Notes: generated by a model not told the origin, from the sequence alone. Numbered from the stretch's first letter, positions 1 to 11,933 are shown. The stretch is DNA of 64,000 nt from Streptomyces sp. NBC_01317 (GCF_035961655.1 NZ_CP108393.1:2525501-2589500), one strand, 5' to 3'. Numbers and translations: made by a program.

Positions 1-1044
1 GGAGTCGCACGTCGGGAGCAGGACGGCGAACTCGTCGCCCCCGAGTCTGGCCGCCTCCGCGCCCTGCGGCAGGGCGAGGCGCAGCCGGTCCGCTATCTGC
101 AACAGCAGCCGGTCACCGGCGAGATGGCCGAGCGTGTCGTTGACCGAACGGAAGCGGTCGAGGTCTATCAGGACCAGCGCGGACCTGGCGCCCAGCGACT
201 CGGCCTCCTCCAGCGCCGACCAGGTCCGCTCCAGCAGCCACTGGCGGTTGGGCAGGCCGGTGAGCGGGTCGCGCAGCTGCTCCTCGGCCCGCGCCCGGGC
301 GATCCACAGCGTGGAGTCGAGGGCGATGAGCGGGATGGAGAAGAGCGGCAGGAGCACCGGCAGGGACACCGCGACCACGCAGATCAGCGGGGCGATGCCG
401 AGCAGCGCCGCGGCGACCAGGCCCTGGCGCATCAGGGCCGTACGGGCGAGGTGGGGCAGGCCGCCGCCCTGCGGGGTGAGCGCGTACCAGAGCAGGACCC
501 GCATGACGACGAGATGGGCGCAGGCGGCCAGCACGATCTCGGCGACGCCGCCGATGCCCCAGTCGAGCGGCTGCCAGGGTTCGGCGACGGTCGGGACGTC
601 CCCGAACAGGGCGAGGACCAGCGCGGCGGAGCCTATGCCCAGGATGTCCGCGGCGCCGTTCAGGACGCCCTGGCGCCAGCGGTGGCGGCGGGCGACGCCG
701 ACCAGCACCACGACGGCCAGGCTGACCAGTCCGGCCGGCACCCAGCCGTACAGCAGCAGGACGGCGAGGGTGAGGGCCGCGCCGGAGCCCGTGCCGCCCC
801 ACCAGCGGTCACGGCCGAGCGCGACGAGGTGGCCGACGATGATGCCGGTGAGGACGGCCAGCGACCAGCCTTCGGTGCCGCCGGGGAAGAGCGCCCGGTC
901 CTCCTGGACCGTGCGGACGATGCCGGTGGTCAGCACGACCACGGCGATTCCGACGACAGCGGCGGGGAATCTCTCCGTCATCCCCGCAAATGCCGCGAAA
1001 CCGCGCGGGGGTGAGACCGGGGCGGCGCTCTCGGTCGGTTTCAT
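1..1044 (-). CDS. rmdB: Membrane-anchored GGDEF protein, RmdB-like (C-terminal part outside window)
   Basis: This is the 5' part (348 codons) of a c-di-GMP turnover protein that runs off the left edge. The ATG at 1044 follows a GAGGGACGGGA ribosome-binding site. Residues 1 to about 190 are a series of hydrophobic segments forming a multi-spanning membrane domain. A GGDEF domain then begins near RDPLTGLPNR, with the metal-site stretch LIDLDRFRSVNDTLGH and the signature GGDEF at residues 335-339. No RxxD inhibitory site is visible just before the signature. In S. coelicolor the gene beside ligA is, as I recall, rmdB, whose product has GGDEF plus EAL domains and acts as a phosphodiesterase. The EAL part would lie outside this window, so the symbol rests on context and N-terminal architecture. 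Confidence 0.8.
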   Translation of the reverse strand, partial: MKPTESAAPVSPPRGFAAFAGMTERFPAAVVGIAVVVLTTGIVRTVQEDRALFPGGTEGWSLAVLTGIIVGHLVALGRDRWWGGTGSGAALTLAVLLLYGWVPAGLVSLAVVVLVGVARRHRWRQGVLNGAADILGIGSAALVLALFGDVPTVAEPWQPLDWGIGGVAEIVLAACAHLVVMRVLLWYALTPQGGGLPHLARTALMRQGLVAAALLGIAPLICVVAVSLPVLLPLFSIPLIALDSTLWIARARAEEQLRDPLTGLPNRQWLLERTWSALEEAESLGARSALVLIDLDRFRSVNDTLGHLAGDRLLLQIADRLRLALPQGAEAARLGGDEFAVLLPTCDS

Positions 1045-1283
1045 TCCCGTCCCTCTCACAGCCGGCGGAGCCGATGCCACGCGATGGCACGTTGTCATGC
1101 CACCACGGCCGGCATCCCTCCACGCGGCCGTGCACGACAGGCGCACGACTCAACAGTAGGCCGCCAAGTGCCCTGGCGGGCAGCGCTCTACAGCTGTTGC
1201 CCGAATGCAACCCGCCCATCCGTATCCAACGGATTTGCGCCGAACGGGTGAGCTTGAGGCCCCGATCGGGCCCCCGTGGCCCG

Positions 1284-3599
<2,316 letters not shown>

Positions 3600-3605
3600 T
3601 TACCG

Positions 3606-4616
3606 TTACTCTGGGTTGTCCGCGAGTGATCTCGCCGCCCGGACGCAGTGGGCGAGCGCCTCGCGTGCGTACGCGGGAGAGGCCCCCGCGAGACCGCACG
3701 ACGGGGTGATCACCAAGGACTCGGCGAGAGTCCCCGGATTCAGCCCCAGCCTGCGCCACAGCGTCCTGACACCCATGACGCTACCGGCAGGGTCCGACAA
3801 TGGGGCGTCGGTGCCCGGCACGACCCCGGCGAAGAGTTTCGTGCCCGCCTCCACCGCCTCGCCGATGGTGTCCTCGTCACGTTCCGTGAGCAGTCCGAAG
3901 TCGAAGGAGACACCGGCCACGCCGGCCCGGCGCAGCAGGGCGAAGGGCACGTCGGGCGCGCAGGAGTGCACGACCACCGCCCCCTCGTTGACCGCGCCGA
4001 CCTGCCGGAGCGCGCCCTCGACCAGCTGCCGGTCCGCCGCGCGGTGCGTGCGGTAGCCGCTGGCCGACCGGATGTGGCCGCGCAGGACGGCGGTGAGGGA
4101 CGGCTCGTCGATCTGGAGGACGACCCGCGCGCCGGGGATGCGGCGGCGTACGTCCGCGAGGTGCTCGGTGAGCCCTTCGACCAGGGACGCCGTGAGGTCC
4201 CGGCAGGCGCCGGGGTCGCTGAGCGCCGACTCGCCGTTGCGCAGTTCCAGGGCGGCGGCCAGCGTCCACGGTCCGACGGCCTGGACCTTGAGCGCTCCCT
4301 CGTACCCCTGGGTGAACTCCTCCAGCGCGTCGAGGTCCTCCCCCAGCCAGGACCGGGCCCGCTTGGTGTCCCGCCCCGGGCGGTCGCCGATGCGCCACCC
4401 GCTGGGCTCCACGCGCGCGTAGACCTCGGCGAGCAGGCCGACCGTACGACCGATCATGTCGGCGCCGGGTCCCCGGGCGGGCAGTTCGGGCAGGTACGGG
4501 AAGCCCTCGAAGGTCCCGGTGACCTGACGGGCCGTCTCCCGCGCGTCCCCGCCGGGCATGGACCCGACGCCGGTGGCGGGGCCCCACGGGACTCCGGGGG
4601 GCGTGTCGTCGCTCAT
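3606..4616 (-). CDS. MetE-like (cobalamin-independent methionine synthase C-terminal-like) protein
   Basis: The 336-residue protein has the UROD/MetE TIM-barrel fold of the C-terminal half of cobalamin-independent methionine synthase, but it is less than half the length of MetE. Visible features are the N-terminal TGVGSMPGGD, an LQIDEPSL strand, VVVHSCAPDV (a His-x-Cys pair typical of the zinc site) and a C-terminal ITPSCGLAGASPA, whose cysteine would be the last zinc ligand. Such short proteins are often annotated as methionine synthase. The missing N-terminal half means the real methyl donor may differ, so I leave the substrate open. The start overlaps the stop of the upstream SDR gene (ATGA), implying translational coupling. 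Confidence 0.85.
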   Translation of the reverse strand: MSDDTPPGVPWGPATGVGSMPGGDARETARQVTGTFEGFPYLPELPARGPGADMIGRTVGLLAEVYARVEPSGWRIGDRPGRDTKRARSWLGEDLDALEEFTQGYEGALKVQAVGPWTLAAALELRNGESALSDPGACRDLTASLVEGLTEHLADVRRRIPGARVVLQIDEPSLTAVLRGHIRSASGYRTHRAADRQLVEGALRQVGAVNEGAVVVHSCAPDVPFALLRRAGVAGVSFDFGLLTERDEDTIGEAVEAGTKLFAGVVPGTDAPLSDPAGSVMGVRTLWRRLGLNPGTLAESLVITPSCGLAGASPAYAREALAHCVRAARSLADNPE

Positions 4617-5302
4617 CGGCCCGGCCTGACGGTCATGTCGTGGATCTCCGCGTCACGCGGCAGGTCGAGCGCCGTGAGGAACGCCGTCGCCACCGACTCC
4701 GGGTCGATGACGCTCGACGCGTCGTACTCCTTGCCCTCGTGCTGGTGGATCTTGACCTGCATCGGGGTCGCCGTACGCCCCGGATAGACGGACGTCACCC
4801 GGACCCCGTTCGGCCGCTCCTCCTCGCGCAGCGCGTCGGCGAGCGCCTTGAGGCCGTGCTTCGACGCGGCGTACGCGGCCCACTCGGCGTTCGCGCGCAG
4901 ACCGGACCCCGAGTTGACGAAGATCACCTGCCCCTTGGCGGCCCGCAGTTGGGGCAGGAAGAGGCGGGTCAGTTCGGCCGGGGCGATCAGGTTCACGTTG
5001 AGCTGGTGGTGCCACCCCTTGGGCGAGAAGTCCCCGACAGGACCGAGGTCGACCACCCCGGCGAAGTGCAGGAGCGAGTCCAGGCGGTCCGGCAGCACCT
5101 GGTGGGACATGGCCCAGGCGAGCCGGTCGGGGACGGCGAGGTCGCCGACGAGCGCGCGGGAGCCGGGATAGAGGGCGGCAAGTTCCTTGCCGCGGCCCGC
5201 GTCGCGGGCGATCAGCAGCAGGTCGTCGCCGCGTTCGTGGAGCCGGCGGGCGACGACCGCTCCCATGCCGGAACCGGCCCCGGTGATCAGATGTGTAGCC
5301 AT
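4613..5302 (-). CDS. Short-chain dehydrogenase/reductase (SDR)
   Basis: A 229-residue classical SDR oxidoreductase. The N-terminus holds the dinucleotide-binding glycine motif TGAGSGMGA. The catalytic region shows a serine in FVNSGSG followed by YAASKHG (Tyr-x-x-x-Lys). The fold is complete but short for the family, and the substrate cannot be read from sequence. The gene is translationally coupled to the MetE-like gene by a 4-nt overlap and probably shares its transcript, which continues to ligA. Confidence 0.9.
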   Translation of the reverse strand: MATHLITGAGSGMGAVVARRLHERGDDLLLIARDAGRGKELAALYPGSRALVGDLAVPDRLAWAMSHQVLPDRLDSLLHFAGVVDLGPVGDFSPKGWHHQLNVNLIAPAELTRLFLPQLRAAKGQVIFVNSGSGLRANAEWAAYAASKHGLKALADALREEERPNGVRVTSVYPGRTATPMQVKIHQHEGKEYDASSVIDPESVATAFLTALDLPRDAEIHDMTVRPGR

Positions 5303-5364
5303 GGGGTCATCGTCGCATCACGGGAACACCGCCCCGCACCCGCGCGCTCGCGCGCTCTTCCGGC

Positions 5365-5904
5365 TCACTGCACGCCGAGCGATTCCTCCAGGTACGCGAG
5401 CGCGCCGACCCCGTCCTCGGCGAAGAAGACCAGGTCGAGGAGGGGCACCGGCAGGAAGCCGTCCTCGTCCATCCGCTGGAGCTGCTGCTTGAGCCCGTCG
5501 TAGAAGCCCGCCGTGTTGAGCAGCACCACCGGCTTGCTGTGCAGGGCGTGCTTCTTCAGCTCCAGGATCTCGGTCGCCTCGTCCAGCGTGCCCGCCCCGC
5601 CGACCATGACCACGATCGCGTCGGCCTTGGCGAGGAGCAGCGCCTTCCGCTCCGCCAGATCGCGGGCGAAGACCATCTCGTCGGCCGTGGCCCTGGCCGA
5701 GTCCGCCAGGAAACCGACGGAGACACCGACCAGCCGGCCGCCGGCCTTCTCCACGCCGTCGGCGACGACCCCCATCAGCCCCCTGTCAGAACCGCCCCAC
5801 ACCAGCGTGTGGCCACCCTTGCCGATCAGTTCGGCGAATTCGCGGGCGGGGCCGGTGTAGCGCTCGTCGAGGTCGGCGGCGGAGAGGAAGACACAGATGT
5901 TCAT
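5365..5904 (-). CDS. LOG-family protein (TIGR00730/00725-like)
   Basis: A 179-residue Rossmann-like protein of the LOG group, whose characterised members hydrolyse cytokinin riboside 5'-monophosphates or bind nucleotides. The start MNICVFLSAA at 5904 is preferred to longer frames because the family motif begins at once. The first nucleotide-binding loop is clear (VWGGSDRGLMGVVADG). The second, usually PGGxGTxxE, reads VGGAGTLDE: the leading proline is valine while the Gly-Thr and the glutamate remain. It is divergent from the DUF427 gene, about 100 bp away. Activity is not certain because of the altered loop. Confidence 0.8.
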   Translation of the reverse strand: MNICVFLSAADLDERYTGPAREFAELIGKGGHTLVWGGSDRGLMGVVADGVEKAGGRLVGVSVGFLADSARATADEMVFARDLAERKALLLAKADAIVVMVGGAGTLDEATEILELKKHALHSKPVVLLNTAGFYDGLKQQLQRMDEDGFLPVPLLDLVFFAEDGVGALAYLEESLGVQ

Positions 5905-6010
5905 CCGACCACCGTAAAGGTCGGGGTGTCGGGAAGACCACGCGGTGGTCCGGTGCTGAAGGGTGTGGGGCGGGCACTCCCCGCCGTACATCCCGAAGGG
6001 ACGGATGATC

Positions 6011-6340
6011 ATGGCCGCAGGGCACACCATCACCATCGAGCAGGGCACCACCCACGTACGCGTCGTCCGGGACGGGCAGGTGCTCGCGGAGAGCCGCCGC
6101 CCGCTGCTCCTGCACGAGACGGGCCTGCCGGTCCGTTACTACATCCCGCCGGAGGACGTCAGGACCGAGTTGCTGACCTCGTCGGACACGAGCACCCACT
6201 GCCCGTGGAAGGGCGACGCCTCGTACTGGTCGCTCCCCGATGCCCCTGACCTGGTCTGGGGGTACGAGGAGCCGAAGGAGGAAGTCGCGCGGATCAAGGG
6301 CCACTTCTGCTTCTACGACACCGAGGTCCTGGCAGCCTGA
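6011..6340 (+). CDS. DUF427 domain protein
   Basis: A small (109-residue) DUF427 protein of unknown function, complete over the family's usual length. Typical features are HVRVVRDGQVLAES near the N-terminus, LPVRYYIPPEDV, the THCPWKGDASYW motif and the final HFCFYDTEV. The start at 6011 (MAAGHT) sits 10 nt after GAAGGG. An alternative in-frame ATG at 6005 (MIMAAGHT) is only 4 nt from it. It is divergently transcribed from the LOG-family gene. No catalytic role can be assigned from sequence. Confidence 0.88.
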   Translation: MAAGHTITIEQGTTHVRVVRDGQVLAESRRPLLLHETGLPVRYYIPPEDVRTELLTSSDTSTHCPWKGDASYWSLPDAPDLVWGYEEPKEEVARIKGHFCFYDTEVLAA

Positions 6341-6431
6341 GCGTGGGCCGCGCAGAGGCGTGAGGGAGCCCGCGAAAAGAATGTCCGCGCCCGAGCGATG
6401 AGTTGTGCCGGCCCCGCCGGTCTCCCCCGGT

Positions 6432-7217
6432 ATGAACATTGCGTGCAAGGCGAAGTCGGGGGACGGCACTCTCATCGCGTACCGGCGGACGGGCGGCGGA
6501 CCGCCCCTGATCCTGGTGAGCGGGACCCTCGGCACCGCCGAGACGGAGACCCGGCTCGCCGAGCTGCTCGCGCCGCGTTTCGAGGTGTTCGTCTACGACC
6601 GCCGGGGGCGCGGCGCGAGCGGTGACACCCGTCCGTACGAGGTGCGGCGCGAGATCGAGGACCTGGCGAGCCTGATCGCGGAGGCGGGTGGCAGCGCTTC
6701 CGTGTACGGCATGTCGGCGGGGGCGATCCTCGTCCTGGAGGCGGCGGCGGCCGGGCTGCCGATCACCCAGTTCGCGTTGTACGAGCCCCCGTACCCCACC
6801 GACGTCTCGGTCCTGCCGGGCCGCAAGGCGTTCACCGAGCGGCTGACCGACCTGCTGGCCCAGGGGCGGCGGGACGGCGCGGTGGAGCTGTTCCTGTCGA
6901 TGGTGGGCACACCGCACGACCTGATCGCGGGGATGCGCCGGTCGGCGGTCTGGCCGGGACTGAGGGCGATCGCGCACACCCTGGCGTACGACAACGCCCT
7001 GGTGGGCCTGGAACCGGTCCCCCTGGACCGGCTGGCGACGATCGGGACCCGGGGGATGGTGGTGGACGGCGGAGCCAGTACGAGAGCGTTACGCGCGGCC
7101 GCGAAGGCAGTGGCCTCGGCCCTGCCTCGCGGCCGTCACCGCACCCTGACGGGTCAGACGCACGAAGTGGCGCCGCATGTGCTGGCGCCGGTGCTGACGG
7201 ACTTCTTCACGGCGTGA
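6432..7217 (+). CDS. Alpha/beta hydrolase
   Basis: A 261-residue alpha/beta-hydrolase fold protein. Visible are the oxyanion-loop region LILVSGTLG, the strand FVYDRRGRGAS, the nucleophile elbow YGMSAGA (G-x-S-x-G) and a C-terminal histidine in GQTHEVAPHV. The acid residue probably lies in the MVVDGG strand. The ATG at 6432 (MNIACKAK) is chosen because the fold starts right after it; an upstream ATG at 6405 would add nine residues with no function visible. The nearest downstream gene is the convergent acetamidase, 28 bp away. Substrate unknown. Confidence 0.85.
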   Translation: MNIACKAKSGDGTLIAYRRTGGGPPLILVSGTLGTAETETRLAELLAPRFEVFVYDRRGRGASGDTRPYEVRREIEDLASLIAEAGGSASVYGMSAGAILVLEAAAAGLPITQFALYEPPYPTDVSVLPGRKAFTERLTDLLAQGRRDGAVELFLSMVGTPHDLIAGMRRSAVWPGLRAIAHTLAYDNALVGLEPVPLDRLATIGTRGMVVDGGASTRALRAAAKAVASALPRGRHRTLTGQTHEVAPHVLAPVLTDFFTA

Positions 7218-7245
7218 CGTCCCCTCCCCCGCCCCGCGCTCCGGG

Positions 7246-8169
7246 TCAGCGCACCGCGCCCGTCGGCAGCAGCGCGTGCACGCCCCACACCTGGTTGGCG
7301 ACCTGCGTGACCCGCAGGTCGACCGTCGCACTCGCCAGCGCCAGCGCGGTCGCGCGGTCCAGCCCGAAGAGCGACCCCATCCACGTCAGCATGGCGTCCA
7401 GGGCCTGCGCCGACGCCTCGTTCAGGTCCGCGTCGAAGCCGAAGGTGATCCGGCCCGCCGGAGTCACCGCGTGCACGGTCGGCACCGGCGGCGCCGTCTC
7501 CACGTCCAGCGTCAGCCGGGTGGTCATGCCGCACTCCACCGCCGTACCGGACACCTCGCCGTCCCCCTGGACCGCGTGGCCGTCCCCGACGCACAGCAGC
7601 GCGTCGTCCACGGTGACCGGCAGGAACAGCGTCGATCCCGCGACCAGCTCCCGGCAGTCGATGTTGCCGCCGCCCGCCACCCGGGGCGGCACGGTGGGAT
7701 GCTCGCCCCGTTCGGCGGGCGGCAGGCCGATGACGCCGAGGAAGGGGGCCAGCGACACGGTGTGCCCGTACTGGTTCGTCCCCGTACCCGCGTCGGCGTC
7801 CAGCTCCCACAGCAGCCAGGACGGCTCCGCGTCCGCGAGCCCGAGCCGCCGGTTGAGCGGGGTGTCCGCGGCGGCGGCCACGGTCCAGCCCCACGGGTCG
7901 GGGCGCAGGGACTCCACCCGCACCGCGAGCGCCGTCCCAGGACGGGCGCCGCGCACGGCTATCGGGCCGGCGAGGCAGTGCCCCGGCCGGCCGCCGAACA
8001 TCTTAGGCCGCTGCTCCCCCGGGGTGCGCTGCCGCTCCAGGTGACCCGACGCGTCCAGGGAGTGGACGACAACCGTGTCCCCCGGGTCGACGGTCAGCAC
8101 CGGGGGCAGGTCGCGCGAGAAGACGTTGGTGACCGTGCCGGGCACGGAGTCCAGCCGGTGTTCGGCCAC
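7246..8169 (-). CDS. Acetamidase/formamidase family protein
   Basis: A 307-residue protein of the FmdA_AmdA family, which hydrolyses short amides to ammonia and the acid. The hallmarks are an N-terminal beta-rich domain, the GRPGHCLAGPIAV segment, the conserved GGNIDCRELVAGSTLFLPV block and CVGDGHAVQGDGEV, which carries conserved metal-site residues. The GTG start at 8169 follows AAGGAAGGG. It is 33 bp downstream of mnmA on the same strand and may be cotranscribed with it. The exact amide is not predictable. Confidence 0.9.
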   Translation of the reverse strand: MAEHRLDSVPGTVTNVFSRDLPPVLTVDPGDTVVVHSLDASGHLERQRTPGEQRPKMFGGRPGHCLAGPIAVRGARPGTALAVRVESLRPDPWGWTVAAAADTPLNRRLGLADAEPSWLLWELDADAGTGTNQYGHTVSLAPFLGVIGLPPAERGEHPTVPPRVAGGGNIDCRELVAGSTLFLPVTVDDALLCVGDGHAVQGDGEVSGTAVECGMTTRLTLDVETAPPVPTVHAVTPAGRITFGFDADLNEASAQALDAMLTWMGSLFGLDRATALALASATVDLRVTQVANQVWGVHALLPTGAVR

Positions 8170-8202
8170 GTGAGCCCTTCCTTAGGAGGTTCGACTCGCC
8201 CG

Positions 8203-9336
8203 TCAGCCCGCCAGCGCGTCGGTACGGCGCCGCTCGGTCGTCGCGATCGTCGCCGAACCCACCACGCGTGTGCCGTCGTAGAGCACGATCGCCTGCCCCG
8301 GGGCCACACCACGGACCGGGGCGTCGAACGTGACGCGCAGCGTGCCGTCGCGCAGTTCCGCCTCGACCGGTGTCTCGTCGCCGTGGGCGCGGAGCTGCGC
8401 GGTGTACGTGCCCCGCCCCTCCGGAGCCGTACCGCCGCACCAGCGGGGCTTGATCGCGGTCAGGGCGGTGACGTCCAGCGCGGCGGCCGGGCCGACCGTG
8501 ACGGTGTTGTCCACCGGCGAGATGTCCAGGACGTAGCGGGGCTTGCCGTCGGCGGCCGGGTGGCCGATCCGCAGGCCCTTGCGCTGGCCGATGGTGAAGC
8601 CGAACGCGCCCTCGTGGCTGCCGATCTTGGCGCCGGACTCGTCGACGATGTCGCCCTCGGCCTTGCCGAGGCGCTTCGCCAGGAAACCCTGGGTGTCACC
8701 GTCCGCGATGAAGCAGATGTCGTGGCTGTCGGGCTTCTTCGCGACGGCCAGGCCCCTGCGCTCGGCCTCCGCGCGGATCTCGTCCTTCGTGGTGAGGGTG
8801 TCGCCCAGCGGGAACATCGCGTGGGCGAGCTGGCGCTCGTCCAGGACACCGAGGACGTACGACTGGTCCTTGGCCATGTCGCTCGCGCGGTGCAGCTCGC
8901 GCGCGCCGCCGGGGCCGGTGACGACCGTCGCGTAGTGGCCGGTGCAGACCGCGTCGAAGCCGAGGGCCAGGGCCTTGTCCAGCAGCGCCGCGAACTTGAT
9001 CTTCTCGTTGCAGCGCAGGCACGGGTTGGGCGTACGGCCCGCCTCGTACTCGGCCACGAAGTCGTCCACGACGTCCTCGCGGAAACGTTCCGCGAGGTCC
9101 CATACGTAGAAGGGGATGCCGATCACGTCGGCCGCGCGGCGGGCGTCGCGGGAGTCCTCGATCGTGCAACAGCCCCGCGCGCCCGTGCGGAACGACTGCG
9201 GGTTCGCGGAGAGCGCCAGGTGGACGCCGGTCACGTCGTGTCCCGCCTCGGCGGCGCGCGCGGCGGCGACGGCGGAGTCCACACCGCCGGACATGGCGGC
9301 GAGCACACGGAGGGGACGCTGGGTTGTCTGAGTCAT
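8203..9336 (-). CDS. mnmA: tRNA-specific 2-thiouridylase MnmA
   Basis: MnmA makes 2-thiouridine at wobble position 34 of Lys, Glu and Gln tRNAs, taking sulfur from a cysteine desulfurase. The 377-residue protein has the ATP pyrophosphatase loop AMSGGVDSA at the N-terminus, the first catalytic cysteine in TPNPCLRCN, the second in HDICFI, and a C-terminal beta-barrel. The start MTQTTQRP is used; a 12-residue upstream extension is unlikely. A cysteine desulfurase gene lies two genes away (10129-11292) and is a plausible sulfur donor. It is divergent from the amidase gene with a 61-bp gap. Confidence 0.96.
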   Translation of the reverse strand: MTQTTQRPLRVLAAMSGGVDSAVAAARAAEAGHDVTGVHLALSANPQSFRTGARGCCTIEDSRDARRAADVIGIPFYVWDLAERFREDVVDDFVAEYEAGRTPNPCLRCNEKIKFAALLDKALALGFDAVCTGHYATVVTGPGGARELHRASDMAKDQSYVLGVLDERQLAHAMFPLGDTLTTKDEIRAEAERRGLAVAKKPDSHDICFIADGDTQGFLAKRLGKAEGDIVDESGAKIGSHEGAFGFTIGQRKGLRIGHPAADGKPRYVLDISPVDNTVTVGPAAALDVTALTAIKPRWCGGTAPEGRGTYTAQLRAHGDETPVEAELRDGTLRVTFDAPVRGVAPGQAIVLYDGTRVVGSATIATTERRRTDALAG

Positions 9337-9397
9337 AGCCCCACCAGAGTACGTGGACCGGGGAACCACAGTCGCGTGAGTATGCGTTGACGATCAC

Positions 9398-10132
9398 ATG
9401 GGCGAGAAAAAGGGCAGCCGGCGTGCGGGCGGGACCGGCGAGGGCAGCGGCAGACCCGGGCGGCGGGCGGTGCTGATCGGCGGCGCGGCCGCGGTGCTGG
9501 GCGCGGGCGTCCTGGCGCGGGACAGGCTGGCGCCGTACTGGTGGCGGGTGCCCGGCATCGAGAAGCCGCGCAAGGAGGGCGAGCTGGACTACGCGGCGGC
9601 GGAGTGGGTCGCGGCCTCCTCGGCGAACTGGCGGCGGGCGGACCGCCCCGACGACTACCGCGTGGACCGGGTGGTGATCCATGTCGTCCAGGGCAGTTAC
9701 GCGACGGCGCTGAAGGTCTTCCGGGACCCGGGTCACGCGGCCGCCGCGCACTACGTGGTGCGCAAGGACGGTCATGTGGCGCAGATGATCCGCGAGCTGG
9801 ACGTGGGGTTCCACGCGGGGAACCGGTCGTACAACGAACGGTCCATCGGCATCGAGCACGAAGGGTTCGTGGACGACAGGGATTCGTTCACGACGGCGAT
9901 GTACCGCTCGTCGGCGAGGCTGACGGCGCAGATATGCGAGCGGTACGGGATACCGGTGGACCGCCGGCACATCATCGGCCACGTGGAGGTCCCGGGCACG
10001 GACCACACGGACCCGGGCCCCCACTGGGACTGGGGCCGCTACTTGAAGCTGGTAAGGGAGGCAAGGGACGCGCCCGACGTGCCGCCGACACCGACGTCCC
10101 CACCGACCCCGGCACGCACCCGGAAGGCCTAG
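9398..10132 (+). CDS. Secreted N-acetylmuramoyl-L-alanine amidase (Amidase_2)
   Basis: A 244-residue cell-wall hydrolase cutting between muramic acid and the stem peptide. The N-terminus holds twin arginines (GRRAVLIGG) and a hydrophobic run consistent with Tat export or a signal anchor. The Amidase_2 domain spans about residues 80-225. Zinc-site candidates are the histidine in VVIHVVQG and those in [16 protein letters not shown]; a conserved GIEHEG is also present. The C-terminus is a short Pro/Thr-rich tail. Its stop codon overlaps that of the convergent cysteine desulfurase by 4 nt, the palindrome CTAG serving both strands. Confidence 0.92.
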   Translation: MGEKKGSRRAGGTGEGSGRPGRRAVLIGGAAAVLGAGVLARDRLAPYWWRVPGIEKPRKEGELDYAAAEWVAASSANWRRADRPDDYRVDRVVIHVVQGSYATALKVFRDPGHAAAAHYVVRKDGHVAQMIRELDVGFHAGNRSYNERSIGIEHEGFVDDRDSFTTAMYRSSARLTAQICERYGIPVDRRHIIGHVEVPGTDHTDPGPHWDWGRYLKLVREARDAPDVPPTPTSPPTPARTRKA

Positions 10133-11292
10133 CTGAGGCCCGCGCTCCTGGCCCGCTCGACCGCCGGCCCGATCGCCGCCGCGAGCGCCTCGACGTCCTC
10201 GCGGGTCGACGTGTGGCCGAGCGAGAAGCGCAGGGTGCCGCGCGCCAGGTCGGGATCGGAGCCGGTGGCCAGCAGGACGTGGCTGGGCTGGGCGATTCCC
10301 GCCGTGCACGCGGAGCCCGTCGAGCAGGCGATGCCCTGGGCGTCGAGCAGGAGGAGCAGCGAGTCGCCCTCGCAACCGGGGAAGCTGAAGTGCGCGTTGG
10401 CGGGGAGGCGGTCGACGGGGTCGCCGCCGAGGACCGCGTCGGGGACGGACTTCCGTACCGCGTCGACCAGTTCGTCCCGCAGGGCGCCGATCTCCCGGGC
10501 GAAGTCCGCGCGCCCCTCGGCGGCGAGCCGGCCCGCGACGGCGAAGGCGGCGATGGCCGGCACGTCGAGGGTGCCGGAGCGCACACGGCGTTCCTGACCG
10601 CCGCCGTGCAGGACGGGCACGGGGGTGTACTCCCGGCCCAGCAGGAGCGCGCCGATGCCGTACGGGCCACCGATCTTGTGACCGGAGACGGTCATCGCGG
10701 CGAGCCCCGACGCGCCGAAGTCCACCTCGGTCTGGCCGAAGGCCTGGACGGCGTCGGAGTGCAGCGGGATGCCGAACTCCGCGGCGATCTGGGCCAGTTC
10801 GGGTACGTCGGTGAGGGTGCCGATCTCGTTGTTGGCCCACATGACGGTGGCGAGGGCCACGTCGTCGGGGTCACGCGCGATCGCCTCGCGCAGCGTCTCG
10901 GGGCGGACCCTGCCGTACGCGTCGACCGGCAGGTACTCGACGGTCGCGCCCTCGTGCGTGCCGAGCCAGTCGACGGCGTCGAGGACGGCGTGGTGTTCCA
11001 CGGGGCTGGCGAGCACGCGTGTCCTGGCCGGGTCCGCGTCGCGGCGGGCCCAGTAGAGACCCTTCACCGCGAGGTTGTCGGCCTCCGTGCCGCCCGAGGT
11101 GAAGACCACCTCGCTGGGCCGCGCGCCCAGAGCCTCCGCGAGCGCCTCGCGGGCCTCCTCGACGGTACGGCGGGCGCGGCGGCCGGGGGCGTGGAGCGAG
11201 GACGCGTTGCCGGCGAGGCCGAGCTGGGCGGTCATCGCGTCGATCGCCTCTGGCAGCATCGGGGTGGTCGCGGCGTGGTCGAGGTAAGCCAT
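10129..11292 (-). CDS. Cysteine desulfurase (NifS/IscS-like)
   Basis: A 387-residue PLP enzyme that removes sulfur from cysteine and passes it on as a persulfide. The N-terminus reads [10 protein letters not shown]. The PLP lysine lies in [11 protein letters not shown]. The catalytic cysteine loop is [10 protein letters not shown], of the IscS-like type with a long loop. With mnmA close by, supply of sulfur for tRNA 2-thiolation is the simplest role; FeS assembly in Streptomyces normally uses the suf cluster, not seen here. A long inverted repeat lies upstream of its start. Confidence 0.93.
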   Translation of the reverse strand: MAYLDHAATTPMLPEAIDAMTAQLGLAGNASSLHAPGRRARRTVEEAREALAEALGARPSEVVFTSGGTEADNLAVKGLYWARRDADPARTRVLASPVEHHAVLDAVDWLGTHEGATVEYLPVDAYGRVRPETLREAIARDPDDVALATVMWANNEIGTLTDVPELAQIAAEFGIPLHSDAVQAFGQTEVDFGASGLAAMTVSGHKIGGPYGIGALLLGREYTPVPVLHGGGQERRVRSGTLDVPAIAAFAVAGRLAAEGRADFAREIGALRDELVDAVRKSVPDAVLGGDPVDRLPANAHFSFPGCEGDSLLLLLDAQGIACSTGSACTAGIAQPSHVLLATGSDPDLARGTLRFSLGHTSTREDVEALAAAIGPAVERARSAGLS

Positions 11293-11356
11293 GATGTCCC
11301 CGATTCTACGAGCCGTTACCGCCGGGCGGCGCGGGGGTCCGTTGCGGTTCGTGTTG

Positions 11357-11933
11357 TCCTCAATCGCCGGACCGGCTTTGTTTGTGGCGTCTGCCCGGTG
11401 CGGGCGGGTGCGGCTTACTGATTGTCCTCAATCGCCGGACGGGCTTGGTTGTGCCCGCTGCGGGCCGGTGGCCATGGTGCGGGTTGTCGCCGGGGGCCGG
11501 GCAGGGGTCGTGTCCTGCACTGCATGTTTTACGTCGCGTTCGGGCACTTGCTTTGTTCACCGGTAGCCACGCGACACAAAACACGCTCTACGTTCCGGAC
11601 ACGACCCCTGCCCGTCCCCCTTCCACGCCCGCGTTACTACCCGGCCCACCCCAGGCGGGGAGTCGTTGCGTCTCCCGTCCGGCGTGAGGGGGGTGGGGTC
11701 GGAGGAGGTGCGTGTGTCCGGACGTAAAGCGTGTTTTGTGGCGCATGGCTACCGTGAATGTCCGGAGCTCCTGAGGCGCCGTAAAACATGCAGTCCGGAC
11801 ATACGTACCTCCGCAGGCCCCGCCCCCCGTCACCACGACAAACCCAAGCCCGTCCGGCGATTGAGGACATCAGTAAGCGCAACCAAACGCACCGGGCAGA
11901 CGCCACAAACCAGCCCGTCCGGCGCTTGAGGAC
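11357..11933. repeat. Nested imperfect inverted repeat, arms about 245-260 bp, non-coding
   Basis: The gene-free space between the TRIC-like gene and the cysteine desulfurase is one large, imperfect palindrome centred near 11645. From outside in, three blocks recur inverted. First, a GTCCTCAATCGCCGGAC block with GGCGTCTGCCCGGTGCG (11357-11402 against about 11888-11933). Second, GCTTACTGAT plus another copy of that block (about 11412-11452 against 11841-11884). Third, a stretch of about 90 bp containing TAAAACATGCAGT and GTGTTTTGTG (about 11514-11601 against 11711-11798). A perfect 16-bp inverted pair also sits inside the left arm (11499-11514 and 11598-11613). Frames here are open only because of base composition. 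See findings. Confidence 0.85.
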
